Of a stretch of DNA of 64,000 nt, positions 26,505 to 35,303 are shown piece after piece. Every line of letters starts with the position of its first letter. Within the stretch, counting starts at the first letter, position 1. The notes under the pieces are model-generated. The model was not told where the DNA came from, made no database searches, and worked only from the letters and a program-made list of their open reading frames with translations. Source of the DNA: JANLSE01 sp038214135 (GTDB taxonomy: Bacteria > Chloroflexota > Chloroflexia > Chloroflexales > Roseiflexaceae); contig JBBQSD010000011.1 in NCBI GenBank assembly GCA_038214135.1, positions 1 to 64,000 on the forward strand, written 5' to 3'. The translations under genes and the position numbers were made by a program.

Positions 26505-27409
26505 TAAAATAGCAAATTCGCCAGCCGCCGCCGCCCAGCCGTCACCATTGGCTCCTGGTCGCCGAGGGCCGTGAAGATCGCCAGGAGCGTCTTGCGTGCT
26601 GCATCATCCTGGAATGCTCGATTGCGGGCAATAATATCGAGCAGCAGATCGATTGCCTCATCATAGCGCCGCCCGCCTACTTTTAGGGCAGCCAACTCAT
26701 AGCGCGCTTGTAGGTCGGTTGGGTCTTCGTCAACCCGCCCAAGCAATTCAAACGCAGCCTGCGGGTCGGCCTCGTCGCTATAGGTTGCGAGAGTCAGCCA
26801 GGCCTGTGCCTGTGCATAGCTTGGCGTTCCCAAGGCAATACCCTGCAAGAGATCCCGCCCCTCGGCATCCCCATCCTGAACCAGTATGCGGCCCAACCCA
26901 AGCCGCGCATCATCATTCTTTGGATCGGTAGCCAGAATGGCGCGGTAGCGCTGCTGTGCGGTTTTTGGATCGCGGGCAGCCAGGGCAGCGAGATCCTCGG
27001 CTGCCTGTTCAGCGCTTGGTGGCACGAAGCGCTGCAACCAGGCGCGTACCTGGGATTCAGGCAAGGCACCAGTAAATTCCTCGGCGAGCCGCCCATCGCT
27101 CACCGCCTTGACCGCCGGAATGCCCTGGACGCCAAACGCCTGTGCCAAGCGCTGGTTGTTATCGACATTGACCTTGGCCAGCACCCAACTGCCCTTGCCC
27201 TCGGCTGCCAACTTCTCCAAAATCGGTCCAAGTGTACGGCACGGGCCGCACCAGGGTGCCCAGAAATCGATTACAACCGGTGTGGTGCGCGAACGCTCAA
27301 CCACTTCCTTCTGAAAATTACGCTCATCGACTTCGATCACATGGCTGCCAGTCGCACCAGCGCCACTCAGCCCCGTATTACTTGGTTTTGGATTCAGTAG
27401 GATGGTCAT
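26504..27409 (-). CDS. Thioredoxin-domain co-chaperone (CnoX/YbbN type)
   Basis: This 301-residue protein has a thioredoxin domain (about 23-130) with an intact WCGPC active site and the cis-proline in GIPAV. A TPR-like domain (about 135-300) follows, with the PKNDDARLGLGRIL and ARYELAALK repeats of the YbbN family. E. coli YbbN/CnoX protects proteins under oxidative stress and hands them to chaperonin. A strong AAGGAG lies seven bases before the ATG. The CGPC site means redox activity is possible, unlike the SxxC site of E. coli YbbN. Confidence 0.9.
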   Translation of the reverse strand: MTILLNPKPSNTGLSGAGATGSHVIEVDERNFQKEVVERSRTTPVVIDFWAPWCGPCRTLGPILEKLAAEGKGSWVLAKVNVDNNQRLAQAFGVQGIPAVKAVSDGRLAEEFTGALPESQVRAWLQRFVPPSAEQAAEDLAALAARDPKTAQQRYRAILATDPKNDDARLGLGRILVQDGDAEGRDLLQGIALGTPSYAQAQAWLTLATYSDEADPQAAFELLGRVDEDPTDLQARYELAALKVGGRRYDEAIDLLLDIIARNRAFQDDAARKTLLAIFTALGDQEPMVTAGRRRLANLLF

Positions 27410-27893
27410 CGTTTAACTCCTTATTCTTAGTTCTTGCGAACCGTTCACTGCTTTTCTTTCGCGGGAACCATTCTGTTCTATCGCTTCTGTTTCGCCAGAA
27501 ACCGTTCCCGCCCAGCGGGCACCCGATTTCCGGCACCTTCCGAGCGGCCAGGCGCTACGGCACCCAGAGGGTACCCGACCTGTAAGGAATGTTGGTGGCA
27601 CAGCAATGATTGTTTGTTATGCTTCGGCTGCAATCAATTGGTGATGGTGGCTTGTTCCCTTGTGTTCTTATTCTTTTGTTCAATGGATGTCTGTGGCTTG
27701 CTAACGTTCGTTGGTCATGCCACGGCTGCGGATGATAGGGGCTTGTTCCATTGATTCTTGTTTGCTTGCTCCTTCACCACTGCCACACCTCTCGCCTGCC
27801 ACAGCGGGAGAGGGGCCAGGGGTGAGGGCAATTCTTGGTTCTTGGTATTCTGACTCCTGACTCCTGACTCCTGAATACTCGTTTCTTGGTGAA
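27410..27893. repeat. Repeat-rich intergenic region
   Basis: No gene is seen in these 484 bp. Contents are a CTCTCGC...GCGGGAGAGGGG palindromic repeat at 27776-27836, a short GGTTCTTGG heptamer stretch, and a full heptamer element at 27845-27878 (GTATTC, three TGACTCC units, T, GAATAC). The element lies 15 bp from the end of sppA. The first half (about 27420-27700) is unrecognised low-constraint DNA. Confidence 0.7.
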
Positions 27894-29570
27894 TTATAGC
27901 AGCTCAAACGGCACATGCGCCCAGGCTGTTGGCCTCAGCAGATCCGCAACCATCTTGGCCAGTTCCTGCGGCGTATCAATTGGGAATGCTGCGGGCGCGA
28001 GATTGGATCTGCCACCACGCAATTGCACCAGCGGCGCATATGGATCTTGGGGAAGTTTGGCTAATTCCTGGGCCAGCAACAACGCCTCGGGAATACCACC
28101 AATCCGATCAACCAGCCCGTATTGCAGCGCTTCCTCACCAAGCCACACCCGCCCGCCCGCAATTGGCGCGAGTTGTTCCTGGGTCAGCGTGCGCCCTTCG
28201 CAGACGCGTGCGGTAAAATCGCCATATAATGCAAAGACGAGATCACGGGTTGCCGCTCGCTCGGATTCGGTCGGCATCTGCGTTCCACCCAATAGGCCGC
28301 TATTTGCACCACGGCTGATTGTTGTTGTATGAATATCGGCATGTTCTAGCAATCCCGCGACTACTGGGCGCAACACAAACACACCAATGCTGCCGGTTAG
28401 GGTCGCAGGTTGTGCCAGAATCGCCGATGCATGGGTTGCCAGATAGTAGCCACCAGATGCGGCAGCATTGCCCATCACCACCACCACTGGTTTCTGCCTA
28501 CGAACGCGCAGCACCTCGCGCCACATCAGATCCGATGCAAATACCTCACCGCCGCCGGAATCGACATACACAACAACTGCGGCAATCCGTGGGTTTTGTT
28601 CGGCCTGACGCATGGCCTGTGCCACACTCTCAGCACCCGCCATGGTTCCGCCAACAAGCGGCAGTGGTAATGGCGATCTACGGCTGGCCCCGCGCATGAT
28701 CGTGCCCTCGATGCGCACCAACCCAATGCGCTGTTTGCGGAACAGGAGCAATGGGCGCTGAAGTGCCTTCAGGGCTGGCTCAAGCTCAAGAATGATTGGA
28801 TCGAGTTCGCCATCTTTGAGATACGCCGCAAGCTCGTCCTCATAACACAGCCCATCGACTAACCCGGCATCCAGGGCTGTTTGCGCCGAGAGCGGTGCAT
28901 GGTCGATCAATGTGCTGATCTGTTCAATGCTCTTGCCACGCCCATCGGCCAATGCCCGCAGCAGCTCGGCATAGCGCAGATCAAGTAACCGCTCGAATTG
29001 TTCGCGGCTCTCTGGGGTAAAATCCGTCCGCACAAACGTATCGGGAGCCGATTTATATGGCGAAACAGCCGTTGCCTCGACCTCAATGCCCCATTTCGCC
29101 AGGGCATCACGCAAGAACTGAACTTCGGCCCGCAACCCCAGCACATTCCAGAACATCGTTGGCGGCAGCAGAATCTTCGTTGCTGCACAGGCGACATAGG
29201 TGCTGGCGACATCTGGCGTGATCAGGTACACAACCACCTGCTTGCCCTGAGCACGCAGATCGCCAATCGCCGCCCGCATACTCTGCAGCGTCGCCCAGCC
29301 GCTCGCCAATCCATCGATCTCCAGCAGCACGCCGCGGATCTGCGGCGCTTCGGCGATTATGCGGAACAATCGCCGCAATTCAGCGACGCTCAATGGCGTT
29401 AGGGTTCCCAGAAATCTGCGCTGCCAACGCGGCGGTGCATCGCTAAATTCCGCGATAGTGCCGGAAAGCCGCAGGCGCACATAATCGATGCGCTGGTTGC
29501 GAACGCGCCGCCAGAGATTCACGGTTCGTAGCCACAGATTAACCAAGAATATAATAAATCGACCAATCAT
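27894..29570 (-). CDS. sppA: Signal peptide peptidase SppA, 67K type
   Basis: This 558-residue membrane protease degrades left-over signal peptides. It has the two tandem S49 halves of the long form. The catalytic lysine is Lys173 in the first half (SPYKSAPD) and the nucleophile Ser372 is in the second half (GNAAASGGYYLAT); both are present. An N-terminal hydrophobic segment (3-15) anchors it. I start at ATG 29570, because an upstream extension would overlap the response regulator. It follows the kinase and regulator genes on the same strand and could share their transcript. Confidence 0.92.
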   Translation of the reverse strand: MIGRFIIFLVNLWLRTVNLWRRVRNQRIDYVRLRLSGTIAEFSDAPPRWQRRFLGTLTPLSVAELRRLFRIIAEAPQIRGVLLEIDGLASGWATLQSMRAAIGDLRAQGKQVVVYLITPDVASTYVACAATKILLPPTMFWNVLGLRAEVQFLRDALAKWGIEVEATAVSPYKSAPDTFVRTDFTPESREQFERLLDLRYAELLRALADGRGKSIEQISTLIDHAPLSAQTALDAGLVDGLCYEDELAAYLKDGELDPIILELEPALKALQRPLLLFRKQRIGLVRIEGTIMRGASRRSPLPLPLVGGTMAGAESVAQAMRQAEQNPRIAAVVVYVDSGGGEVFASDLMWREVLRVRRQKPVVVVMGNAAASGGYYLATHASAILAQPATLTGSIGVFVLRPVVAGLLEHADIHTTTISRGANSGLLGGTQMPTESERAATRDLVFALYGDFTARVCEGRTLTQEQLAPIAGGRVWLGEEALQYGLVDRIGGIPEALLLAQELAKLPQDPYAPLVQLRGGRSNLAPAAFPIDTPQELAKMVADLLRPTAWAHVPFELL

Positions 29571-29592
29571 CCGTTCATCATCTTTCGGAATA

Positions 29593-30312
29593 TCATCCTT
29601 CGGATTTCTTTGTAAAATCGATAAACCGATAGCCAACGCCGCGTTCGGTCAGAATATATTTCGGGTTAGCCGGATCGGCCTCGATCTTCTGGCGCAGATA
29701 GGTTACGTATAATCGCAGATAATGGGTTTCTTCGCGATATTCCGGCCCCCACACCCGCGTGAGCAATGTCTCGTGGTTCATCACATAGCCAGCATTCTGC
29801 ACCAGGTGATACAGCAGCCGGTATTCTGTCGGGCGCAGATTCACCCGTTCATCGTTTACAAGCACTTCACGGCGCGCAAAATCAATCGTCAGCCGATCAT
29901 CCACACGCACCATCGTCTGAATCGCAGGTGGTAACGCATAATGGCGGCGCAACACGGCTCGAATACGGCTCACCAGTTCGCGGTGGCTGAATGGCTTGCT
30001 GATATAGTCGTCGGCACCCAATTCCAGCCCTTTGATCCGATCTTCCTCATCGGCACGAGCTGTCAGAATCAGCACCGGCACCTGTGAGAATGTCCGCAGC
30101 CGCTTTAGCGTCTCGAACCCGTCCATCCCTGGCATCATAATGTCGAGCAGCATGACATCGGGCAGCTCTTCACGGGCCTTATCGAGCGCCTCGCGCCCAT
30201 TGGTTGCGCTGATCACCCGGCAGCCTTCAAGTTCGAGGTTCATCTGCATGAAATTGATCATGCGCGGCTCGTCATCAACCACCAGAATTTGTTTATCCTT
30301 GAGTTCAGACAT
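29593..30312 (-). CDS. OmpR/PhoB-family response regulator
   Basis: This 239-residue regulator has a receiver domain (about 6-124) with VVDDEP, phosphorylated Asp57 in LLDIMMPG and Lys106 in SKPF. The winged-helix domain (about 135-232) has LRPTEYRLLYHL and RLYVTYLRQKIE. It lies between the GAF-PAS kinase (upstream, 63 bp away) and sppA, so its partner is almost certainly that kinase. Confidence 0.94.
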   Translation of the reverse strand: MSELKDKQILVVDDEPRMINFMQMNLELEGCRVISATNGREALDKAREELPDVMLLDIMMPGMDGFETLKRLRTFSQVPVLILTARADEEDRIKGLELGADDYISKPFSHRELVSRIRAVLRRHYALPPAIQTMVRVDDRLTIDFARREVLVNDERVNLRPTEYRLLYHLVQNAGYVMNHETLLTRVWGPEYREETHYLRLYVTYLRQKIEADPANPKYILTERGVGYRFIDFTKKSEG

Positions 30313-30329
30313 AGATCTACCCCCAAATC

Positions 30330-30355
30330 GTAGAGACGCAAGATAGTGCGTCTAC
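30330..30355. repeat. GTAGAGACGC hairpin repeat
   Basis: GTAGAGACGCAAGATAGTGCG followed by TCTAC forms a stem in the kinase-regulator spacer. A near copy is at 25711-25738. Confidence 0.65.
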
Positions 30356-30375
30356 CTACAGGCCATGCCGAACGT

Positions 30376-32049
30376 TTAATCGTTTAATCGATCCGTTAAC
30401 AAACGCGTTGTTAATGGTTCGGTTACCGTTTTGGCATCTGCTGGCTGTTGTTTATCGCTCTCGGAATCCTGTAATTGTGGCGTGGCCAGTGGCAGCGTAA
30501 ACGAGAAGCGCGCCCCGCGCCCAACCTGGCTATCGACCCAAATGCGGCCACCATGAGCTTCGACGATTGCGCGAGAGAGGAACAGACCCAACCCTGCACC
30601 CTGGGTGCTGCGGCGCAATCGATTATCGGCCCGATAGAAGCGCCGAAATAGTTTTTTCTGTTCCTCTGGGCTAATGCCAATCCCCTGATCACTGACCGAA
30701 ATCACCGCTCGCTCGCGATCCGCTCGCCCGCTGATGCGTATTGTACCGCCCTCCGGGCTATACTTGACGGCATTTGAAACCAGGTTTTCGATCACCTCAC
30801 GAATCCGCTCATAATCGCCATGCACGGCTGGCATGTCTGGCGGGAAGCGTAGCTCAAAGGTAAATCGTTCACCAGCCTGTGGCGCGAATCGTTCCGCAAC
30901 CTGGCTAGCAAGATGCGTGATCGACCAATCGCTCATTTCGATGCGCATACCGCCAGCCTGAAGCTTCGATGCATCAAGCAGATCCTGAATCTGATTGGCC
31001 AGCCGATCCGCCTCCTCACCAATTATAATCAGGCCATCACGGATCGTCTGCTCATTCCAATGGGCATCGCTGCGTGCGAGTGTCTCGGCATAGCCCTTGA
31101 TAATGCTGACCGGCGTTTTCAGTTCGTGTGAGATCACCGAGAAGAAGGTGCTCTGCATCTCTTCCTCAATCTTCTGCTCGGTGATATCGCGTACATTGGC
31201 AATCGCCCCGCTCAACTCGCCAGCCGCACCACGCTGCGGCGCATAACGGCTCTGCACATAGCGGCGGCGGCCATCGCGGGTTTCTACCCAGCCCTCAACC
31301 AATGGATTGGCGTCGTTTGGATTAGTTGTATTCGATGATCGGGAACGCCGTTGCAATGGGCAATCGACAAGGCAGATGTTGATGCCTTGGTTATTCTTGA
31401 TCGCCAATACCTCCGCACACGGTCGCCCAATCGCTTCGCCACGCTTCCAGCCAGTAAGCTGTTCCATCGCCCGGTTGAATGCTGTAATCCGCCAGCGCCC
31501 ATCGAGAATCATCACACCATCGGCACTCTGCTCAATGATCGCAGCCAATTGCTGGCGCTCATGGACAACACTCTGATACAGACGAGCATTGCTGACAGCA
31601 ATCGCCGCCTGATCGGCAAATGCTGCCAGGAGTTGCCGTTCTCCACTGGTGAACCCGACATTCACCGCTGCCCGAAAGACATAACTAACCCCAATGATTG
31701 TCTGATGATAGATCAGGGGCAACGCGCTCACATGCCGTAATGGCAGGCGCGTATCGGCAGCAATCTGGCGCAATGCTCGTTCCTGCCCCGCAGTATCATC
31801 TGGCGCAATCGTCAGCAGCAGTTCAAATGCAGGCCATGCTTCGCGTGGCAGGCGCGATGCGGCATGAACACGCCAAATCCCATCTTCGTCAAGCAACGCA
31901 ATCAGCCCTGAACTCCCTGCCAGCAGATCCACAGCAACTTCGATCACCAGGTTCAGTAAACTGGGCACATCAAGCTGGGCTGTTAGGGCACGGCTGAGTT
32001 GCAGCATCACATCGATCTGCCGTTGGCGCTGGTCTGGCGGTTCTAACAT
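30376..32049 (-). CDS. GAF-PAS sensor histidine kinase
   Basis: This 557-residue kinase lacks membrane helices. A GAF domain (about 20-160) and a PAS domain (about 165-290) with IIEQSADGVMILD come first. The dimerisation domain has phosphorylated His308 in FFSVISHELKTPVSIIKGY. The ATPase domain has N-box ENLVSNAVKYSP, G1 VSDQGIGISPE and GAGLGLFLSRAIVE. It senses an internal signal and should phosphorylate Asp57 of the regulator downstream. The ligand is unknown. The start ATG 32049 has AGAGGG a little further upstream than usual. Confidence 0.94.
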   Translation of the reverse strand: MLEPPDQRQRQIDVMLQLSRALTAQLDVPSLLNLVIEVAVDLLAGSSGLIALLDEDGIWRVHAASRLPREAWPAFELLLTIAPDDTAGQERALRQIAADTRLPLRHVSALPLIYHQTIIGVSYVFRAAVNVGFTSGERQLLAAFADQAAIAVSNARLYQSVVHERQQLAAIIEQSADGVMILDGRWRITAFNRAMEQLTGWKRGEAIGRPCAEVLAIKNNQGINICLVDCPLQRRSRSSNTTNPNDANPLVEGWVETRDGRRRYVQSRYAPQRGAAGELSGAIANVRDITEQKIEEEMQSTFFSVISHELKTPVSIIKGYAETLARSDAHWNEQTIRDGLIIIGEEADRLANQIQDLLDASKLQAGGMRIEMSDWSITHLASQVAERFAPQAGERFTFELRFPPDMPAVHGDYERIREVIENLVSNAVKYSPEGGTIRISGRADRERAVISVSDQGIGISPEEQKKLFRRFYRADNRLRRSTQGAGLGLFLSRAIVEAHGGRIWVDSQVGRGARFSFTLPLATPQLQDSESDKQQPADAKTVTEPLTTRLLTDRLND

Positions 32050-32165
32050 CCGTCTTACATCCCTCTGACTTCGATCTAATACTCAAATTATATACTACAT
32101 CTTGAAGGCAATACCGAACCGGTAAAGCCAATGTATCTGAAGCAATAGAATGAAGGAGTACGGAC

Positions 32166-32216
32166 ATGACAACGATGAATCGCTGGGATCCAGCACTCAA
32201 TCGATCTAATGTGTAG
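32166..32216 (+). CDS. 16-residue ORF with perfect ribosome binding site
   Basis: AAGGAG lies seven bases before ATG, and the frame encodes only 16 residues (MTTMNRWDPALNRSNV). The opening MNRWDP resembles the start of small heat-shock proteins (RWDPF), so it might be the surviving 5' end of a lost Hsp20 gene, now followed by a palindromic repeat. It may also be a leader peptide or chance. This is weak evidence. Confidence 0.3.
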   Translation: MTTMNRWDPALNRSNV

Positions 32217-32224
32217 GTTTATCT

Positions 32225-32256
32225 TGTGGGGGCGGTTCGCGAACCGCCCCCACAAG
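32225..32256. repeat. GGGCGGTTCGCGAACCGCCC palindrome
   Basis: The full inverted repeat is TTGTGGGGGCGGTTCGCG and its complement. Copies are at 49849-49926 (two), and a GATTCACGAATC variant is at 58204-58312. Confidence 0.8.
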
Positions 32257-32588
32257 GTTTTCCTGTTCTTTGTTCTTTGGTTCTTTTGTTCTGTTTAACT
32301 TTTACACCGAATTTCCAACACGCCTGACGCCTTGTTAAGTGTTACCGTGGCTCGTAAGGCTACTCATGGGCCAAGCCACGATCCAGAGGTTGTGTTGTTC
32401 GCGTACTGGCAGCGTTCCGAACCAATAGCGCAACTCCGCGTTCATAATACCCCATGTATACTATTTACAGATAGCACTGGACATCGGCCTATGATCATGC
32501 TATTATCATAAAGCATTACACCTCCTAATCCCTACTGCCCACGGTTGCCAGTCGGGAATGCCGTCAATGCGATGCAAGGAGCGCACCT

Positions 32589-32876
32589 ATGCGGCTCGAT
32601 CTGACGAGTAAGCGGGCCAAAAAGTTAATGGATGAACACGACCTGACTGAAGAAGAGATCCTGCAGATCGTCGCATCGGCGCGTATTAATTTGGCAACCT
32701 TTGACCCCGAGTATCGTACCAATGTTACACAGATCGCAGAGGATCTACGCAAAAGCCGGCCAACAATCTATGGTTGGGCTGATCGTGCATTAGCAGCCAC
32801 GATTCACTCGCTTCGTAACATTCGAACCGGGCGGCCACCCAAAGAGCGTGAGCGCAATGGCACTGTGGAGATCTAA
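32589..32876 (+). CDS. Small HTH-type DNA-binding protein
   Basis: This 95-residue protein has a helix-turn-helix-like stretch near 46-66 (VTQIAEDLRKSRPTIYGWADR) and a basic tail (RNIRTGRPPKERER). The pattern resembles the helix-turn-helix of small regulators or resolvase/transposase N-termini. AAGGAG lies seven bases before the ATG. It precedes the mglBA cluster on the same strand by about 300 bp. The specific family is not recognised. Confidence 0.6.
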   Translation: MRLDLTSKRAKKLMDEHDLTEEEILQIVASARINLATFDPEYRTNVTQIAEDLRKSRPTIYGWADRALAATIHSLRNIRTGRPPKERERNGTVEI

Positions 32877-33172
32877 TCGTTTGAGTGTACCGATTTGAGG
32901 TATAATCTCTCTAATATAGCATCCTCGCTGATGGCTCAAATGGACGCAGCGTTGGGCGCGATATATCGCGCCCGTACCTTGTATGAATCATATAGGTTTG
33001 CTATAGTGGATCGATGGTTGCGGCTACCCAATATCAAGCTATTGAATGGCTTCTGAAGGGGTTGTGCAGCACAATGACAGCATCGCGTTGGTTCGGTGTG
33101 CTATAATGGATCGATAGAGCCGACGGGTTGTTCGCCTGGGTTTTGGCACGCACAGACAAGGTAGGGTGACAC
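32877..33172 (+). promoter_or_regulatory. Promoter region of the mglBA cluster with duplicated TATA boxes
   Basis: The word GCTATA(G/A)TGGATCGAT occurs twice, at 33000-33015 and 33100-33115. The second contains TATAAT (33102-33107) preceded by TGC, an extended -10 element about 65 bp before mglB; a good -35 box is missing. A third TATAAT is at 32901-32906. A palindrome GGGCGCGATATATCGCGCCC lies at 32954-32973. Confidence 0.5.
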
Positions 33173-33667
33173 ATGGATCCACAGCTGACCAGTCAGATCG
33201 TTCCGGTCGAAGAGGTCAGGGCTATCGAAGAGTGTTTGTCCGTCTTAGCCGAGAACACTGGCGGTAACCATATTCTGTTGCTTGATAAGAGTGGTCAGGT
33301 GATTGCAGCCCATGGCGATAGTACTCGGCAGGATGTTACTGCGCTTGGTGCGTTGATCGCTGGAACCTTTGCCTCTTCCCGTGAGGTTGCAAAACTATTG
33401 CGCGAGAAGGATTTCCGTCAACTCTTTACCCAGGGTGTTCGCGAAAATATCTTCATTGCGCTGATCGAGGATCAGTGGATACTCTGTATTATCTTTAACA
33501 AGGGCACGCATATTGGCCTCGTAAAGGTGTTAACGAAGAAGGCCACCGATGAGTTAGCACTCGTTCTTGATCGAGTCCGTGAGCAGCAAAAGGCTCGTGA
33601 CGATGTGCTTGGGTCTTCGTTCCGTACCTCAATGGAGGATACGATCGATCTGCTCTTCCGTGACTGA
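33173..33667 (+). CDS. mglB: Roadblock/LC7 protein, MglB-like
   Basis: This 164-residue protein has one roadblock/LC7 domain (about 10-125; GNHILLLDKSGQVIAAHGD and ILCIIFNKGTHIGLVKV are typical strands). MglB proteins are GTPase-activating partners of MglA and set cell polarity. The gene directly precedes mglA, which supports this. A C-terminal helix extends past the domain. The start is ATG 33173 with AGGTAGGGTGAC upstream. The role in polarity is from family knowledge, not shown here. Confidence 0.82.
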   Translation: MDPQLTSQIVPVEEVRAIEECLSVLAENTGGNHILLLDKSGQVIAAHGDSTRQDVTALGALIAGTFASSREVAKLLREKDFRQLFTQGVRENIFIALIEDQWILCIIFNKGTHIGLVKVLTKKATDELALVLDRVREQQKARDDVLGSSFRTSMEDTIDLLFRD

Positions 33668-33751
33668 GTGCCCCGTATGGCGGATCTTACCGCGCGGCTG
33701 TGTAGAAGCATCGTCGCGGTTCACTGCTAGTCGAGCTACGCGAGAGGACCT

Positions 33752-34339
33752 ATGGCTCTGATCAACGTCGCCGCACGCGAAATACATTGTAAGATTGTGT
33801 ACTATGGCCCTGGAATGAGTGGGAAGACTAGCAACCTGCAGTATATCCATAGCCAGGTGCCGAAGGACACAAAAGGTGAGTTGCTCTCAATCGCAACCGA
33901 AACGGAGCGAACACTGTTCTTCGATTTTTTGCCACTGGATCTTGGAAAGGTGCGCGGGTTCCAGACCCGTTTTCACCTCTATACGGTGCCAGGCCAGGTG
34001 CTGTATGAACGCACCAGAGTTGCAGTGCTGAATGGTGCGGATGGGGTTGTGTTTGTTGCGGATTCGCAGCGGCATAAGATGCGCGAGAATATTGCTAGCT
34101 TGCAAGAATTGGCCGAGAATATCAAAAAGCAGAATAAGAATTTCCGTGAATTTCCTGTGGTTCTTCAGTATAATAAACGCGATGTCCCTGGTGCGCTCCC
34201 CGTCGAGAAAATGGACGAATTTCTGAATCCAGCAGCCCTGAAGCTGGGATGGCAGCGCTATGAAGCGCAAGCAACGAGTGGGCCTGGGGTATTCGATACG
34301 CTGAAGGCAATCAGCAAATTGGTGATTAGTAGGCTCTAG
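33752..34339 (+). CDS. mglA: Ras-like small GTPase, MglA-like
   Basis: This 195-residue GTPase has P-loop GPGMSGKT (19-26), FFDFLPLDLGKVRGFQTRFH, TVPGQ (78-82) in place of DxxGQ, GADGVVFVADSQ, and NKRD (141-144). The TVPGQ replacement and the FFDFLPL stretch are hallmarks of MglA. Such GTPases control cell polarity and gliding or twitching in several phyla. It lies 84 bp after its roadblock partner. Confidence 0.92.
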   Translation: MALINVAAREIHCKIVYYGPGMSGKTSNLQYIHSQVPKDTKGELLSIATETERTLFFDFLPLDLGKVRGFQTRFHLYTVPGQVLYERTRVAVLNGADGVVFVADSQRHKMRENIASLQELAENIKKQNKNFREFPVVLQYNKRDVPGALPVEKMDEFLNPAALKLGWQRYEAQATSGPGVFDTLKAISKLVISRL

Positions 34340-34402
34340 TAGCTGCCAGACATCAGATGCCACGTATTGGCACTGATTGCTTGTAGCTGATGGCTGGGAT
34401 GT

Positions 34403-35206
34403 ATGGCGTTGGCAGGTGAACTGAGCGAATTTCCGCTCACTGACATCATCCAGCTTGTTGATCTGAGTAAGAAGACCGGCGGGGTGCATATTAAGGGCCT
34501 GCGCGGCCAACAGTCACTTGATGGCTGGCTCTATTTTCGTGATGGCAAAATTATTGCGGCTCAACTCGGCAGCTTGCCTGCGCTTGAGGCCGCCTTCACG
34601 TTTTTTACGCTCACGGCTGGGCCATTCCAGTTCCATGATCATCTTCAACCCGAATCACAGACGATCACCCAATCAAATGAGATGATCATTATGGAAGGGA
34701 TCATGCGCCAGGAGCAATGGGCGCTGCTGCAAGAACATGTCCCTGGCCTCAATATGGTCCCACGGCTCATCCCTAACCCTTCCTCAAATGGAACGGAAAT
34801 TAGCCTGGAGGCCGATGAGTGGCGTGTGCTGACGATGGTGAATGGCAAGAATACTGTTGCGCAGATCGCTCAGAAAAGTGGCCTTGGCGAATTGCGTACC
34901 GGCGAGATCATTGCCCGTCTGTTGGCGGATGGCCTGATTGAAAAACGCGATGCCTCCCTGGCCGAAACACTATTCCCCGAACTCGAAAGAATGGTGATGA
35001 CATCACTTGGGACATCGGCACGGGCGATGCTCTATGATGCCTATGGTCGCGCTGGTATTCGTGATCAGAGCATCGCAACAACGCCACAGGTGATTGCAGC
35101 GCTAGAAACATTTGAGGCCCTAGCGGCGCGCGCCTTCGGTCTACCGCGGGTTCGCCCGGTGGTGGATGATATGCGCAATCTGACACAACAGCTGAGTAGT
35201 GCATAA
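34403..35206 (+). CDS. PATAN (DUF4388) domain protein
   Basis: This 267-residue protein begins with a PATAN domain (about 1-110; GELSEFPLTDIIQLVDLSKKT, WLYFRDGKIIAAQLG). A second helical winged-helix-like part follows (about 130-190; VLTMVNGKNTVAQIAQKSGL), then a helical tail. PATAN domains act as regulatory adapters in signalling, often with response regulators, gliding and polarity systems. The gene is third in a cluster with mglB and mglA, so it may be an effector or adapter of the GTPase. That link is inferred. Confidence 0.78.
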   Translation: MALAGELSEFPLTDIIQLVDLSKKTGGVHIKGLRGQQSLDGWLYFRDGKIIAAQLGSLPALEAAFTFFTLTAGPFQFHDHLQPESQTITQSNEMIIMEGIMRQEQWALLQEHVPGLNMVPRLIPNPSSNGTEISLEADEWRVLTMVNGKNTVAQIAQKSGLGELRTGEIIARLLADGLIEKRDASLAETLFPELERMVMTSLGTSARAMLYDAYGRAGIRDQSIATTPQVIAALETFEALAARAFGLPRVRPVVDDMRNLTQQLSSA

Positions 35207-35246
35207 TAGGCTACGCTTGTATCTATGTATAATCATTGGGATGAAG

Positions 35247-35278
35247 CGACCCTGCCCGCCGCGATGTGGGTGGGGTCG
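35247..35278 (+). promoter_or_regulatory. Hairpin in the purH leader
   Basis: CGACCC-TG-CCC pairs with GGG-TG-GGGTCG across a 10-nt loop and is followed by TTTATT. It lies 25 bp before the purH start and just after TATAAT at 35228-35233. It may be an attenuator or the terminator of the PATAN gene. Confidence 0.5.
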
Positions 35279-35303
35279 TTTATTCAGAAAGGACTGAAGC
35301 GCC

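Larger units (their letters stand above)
32050..32588. other. Long divergent intergenic region with a repeat and a 16-codon ORF
   Basis: This 539-bp region separates divergent genes. It holds the tiny ORF at 32166-32216, a palindrome GGGGGCGGTTCGCGAACCGC and complement at 32225-32256, and TTCTTTG/GTTCTTT-type 7-nt-period DNA near 32263-32296. Past 32330 it has no recognised feature except the promoter area of the next gene. Confidence 0.5.
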
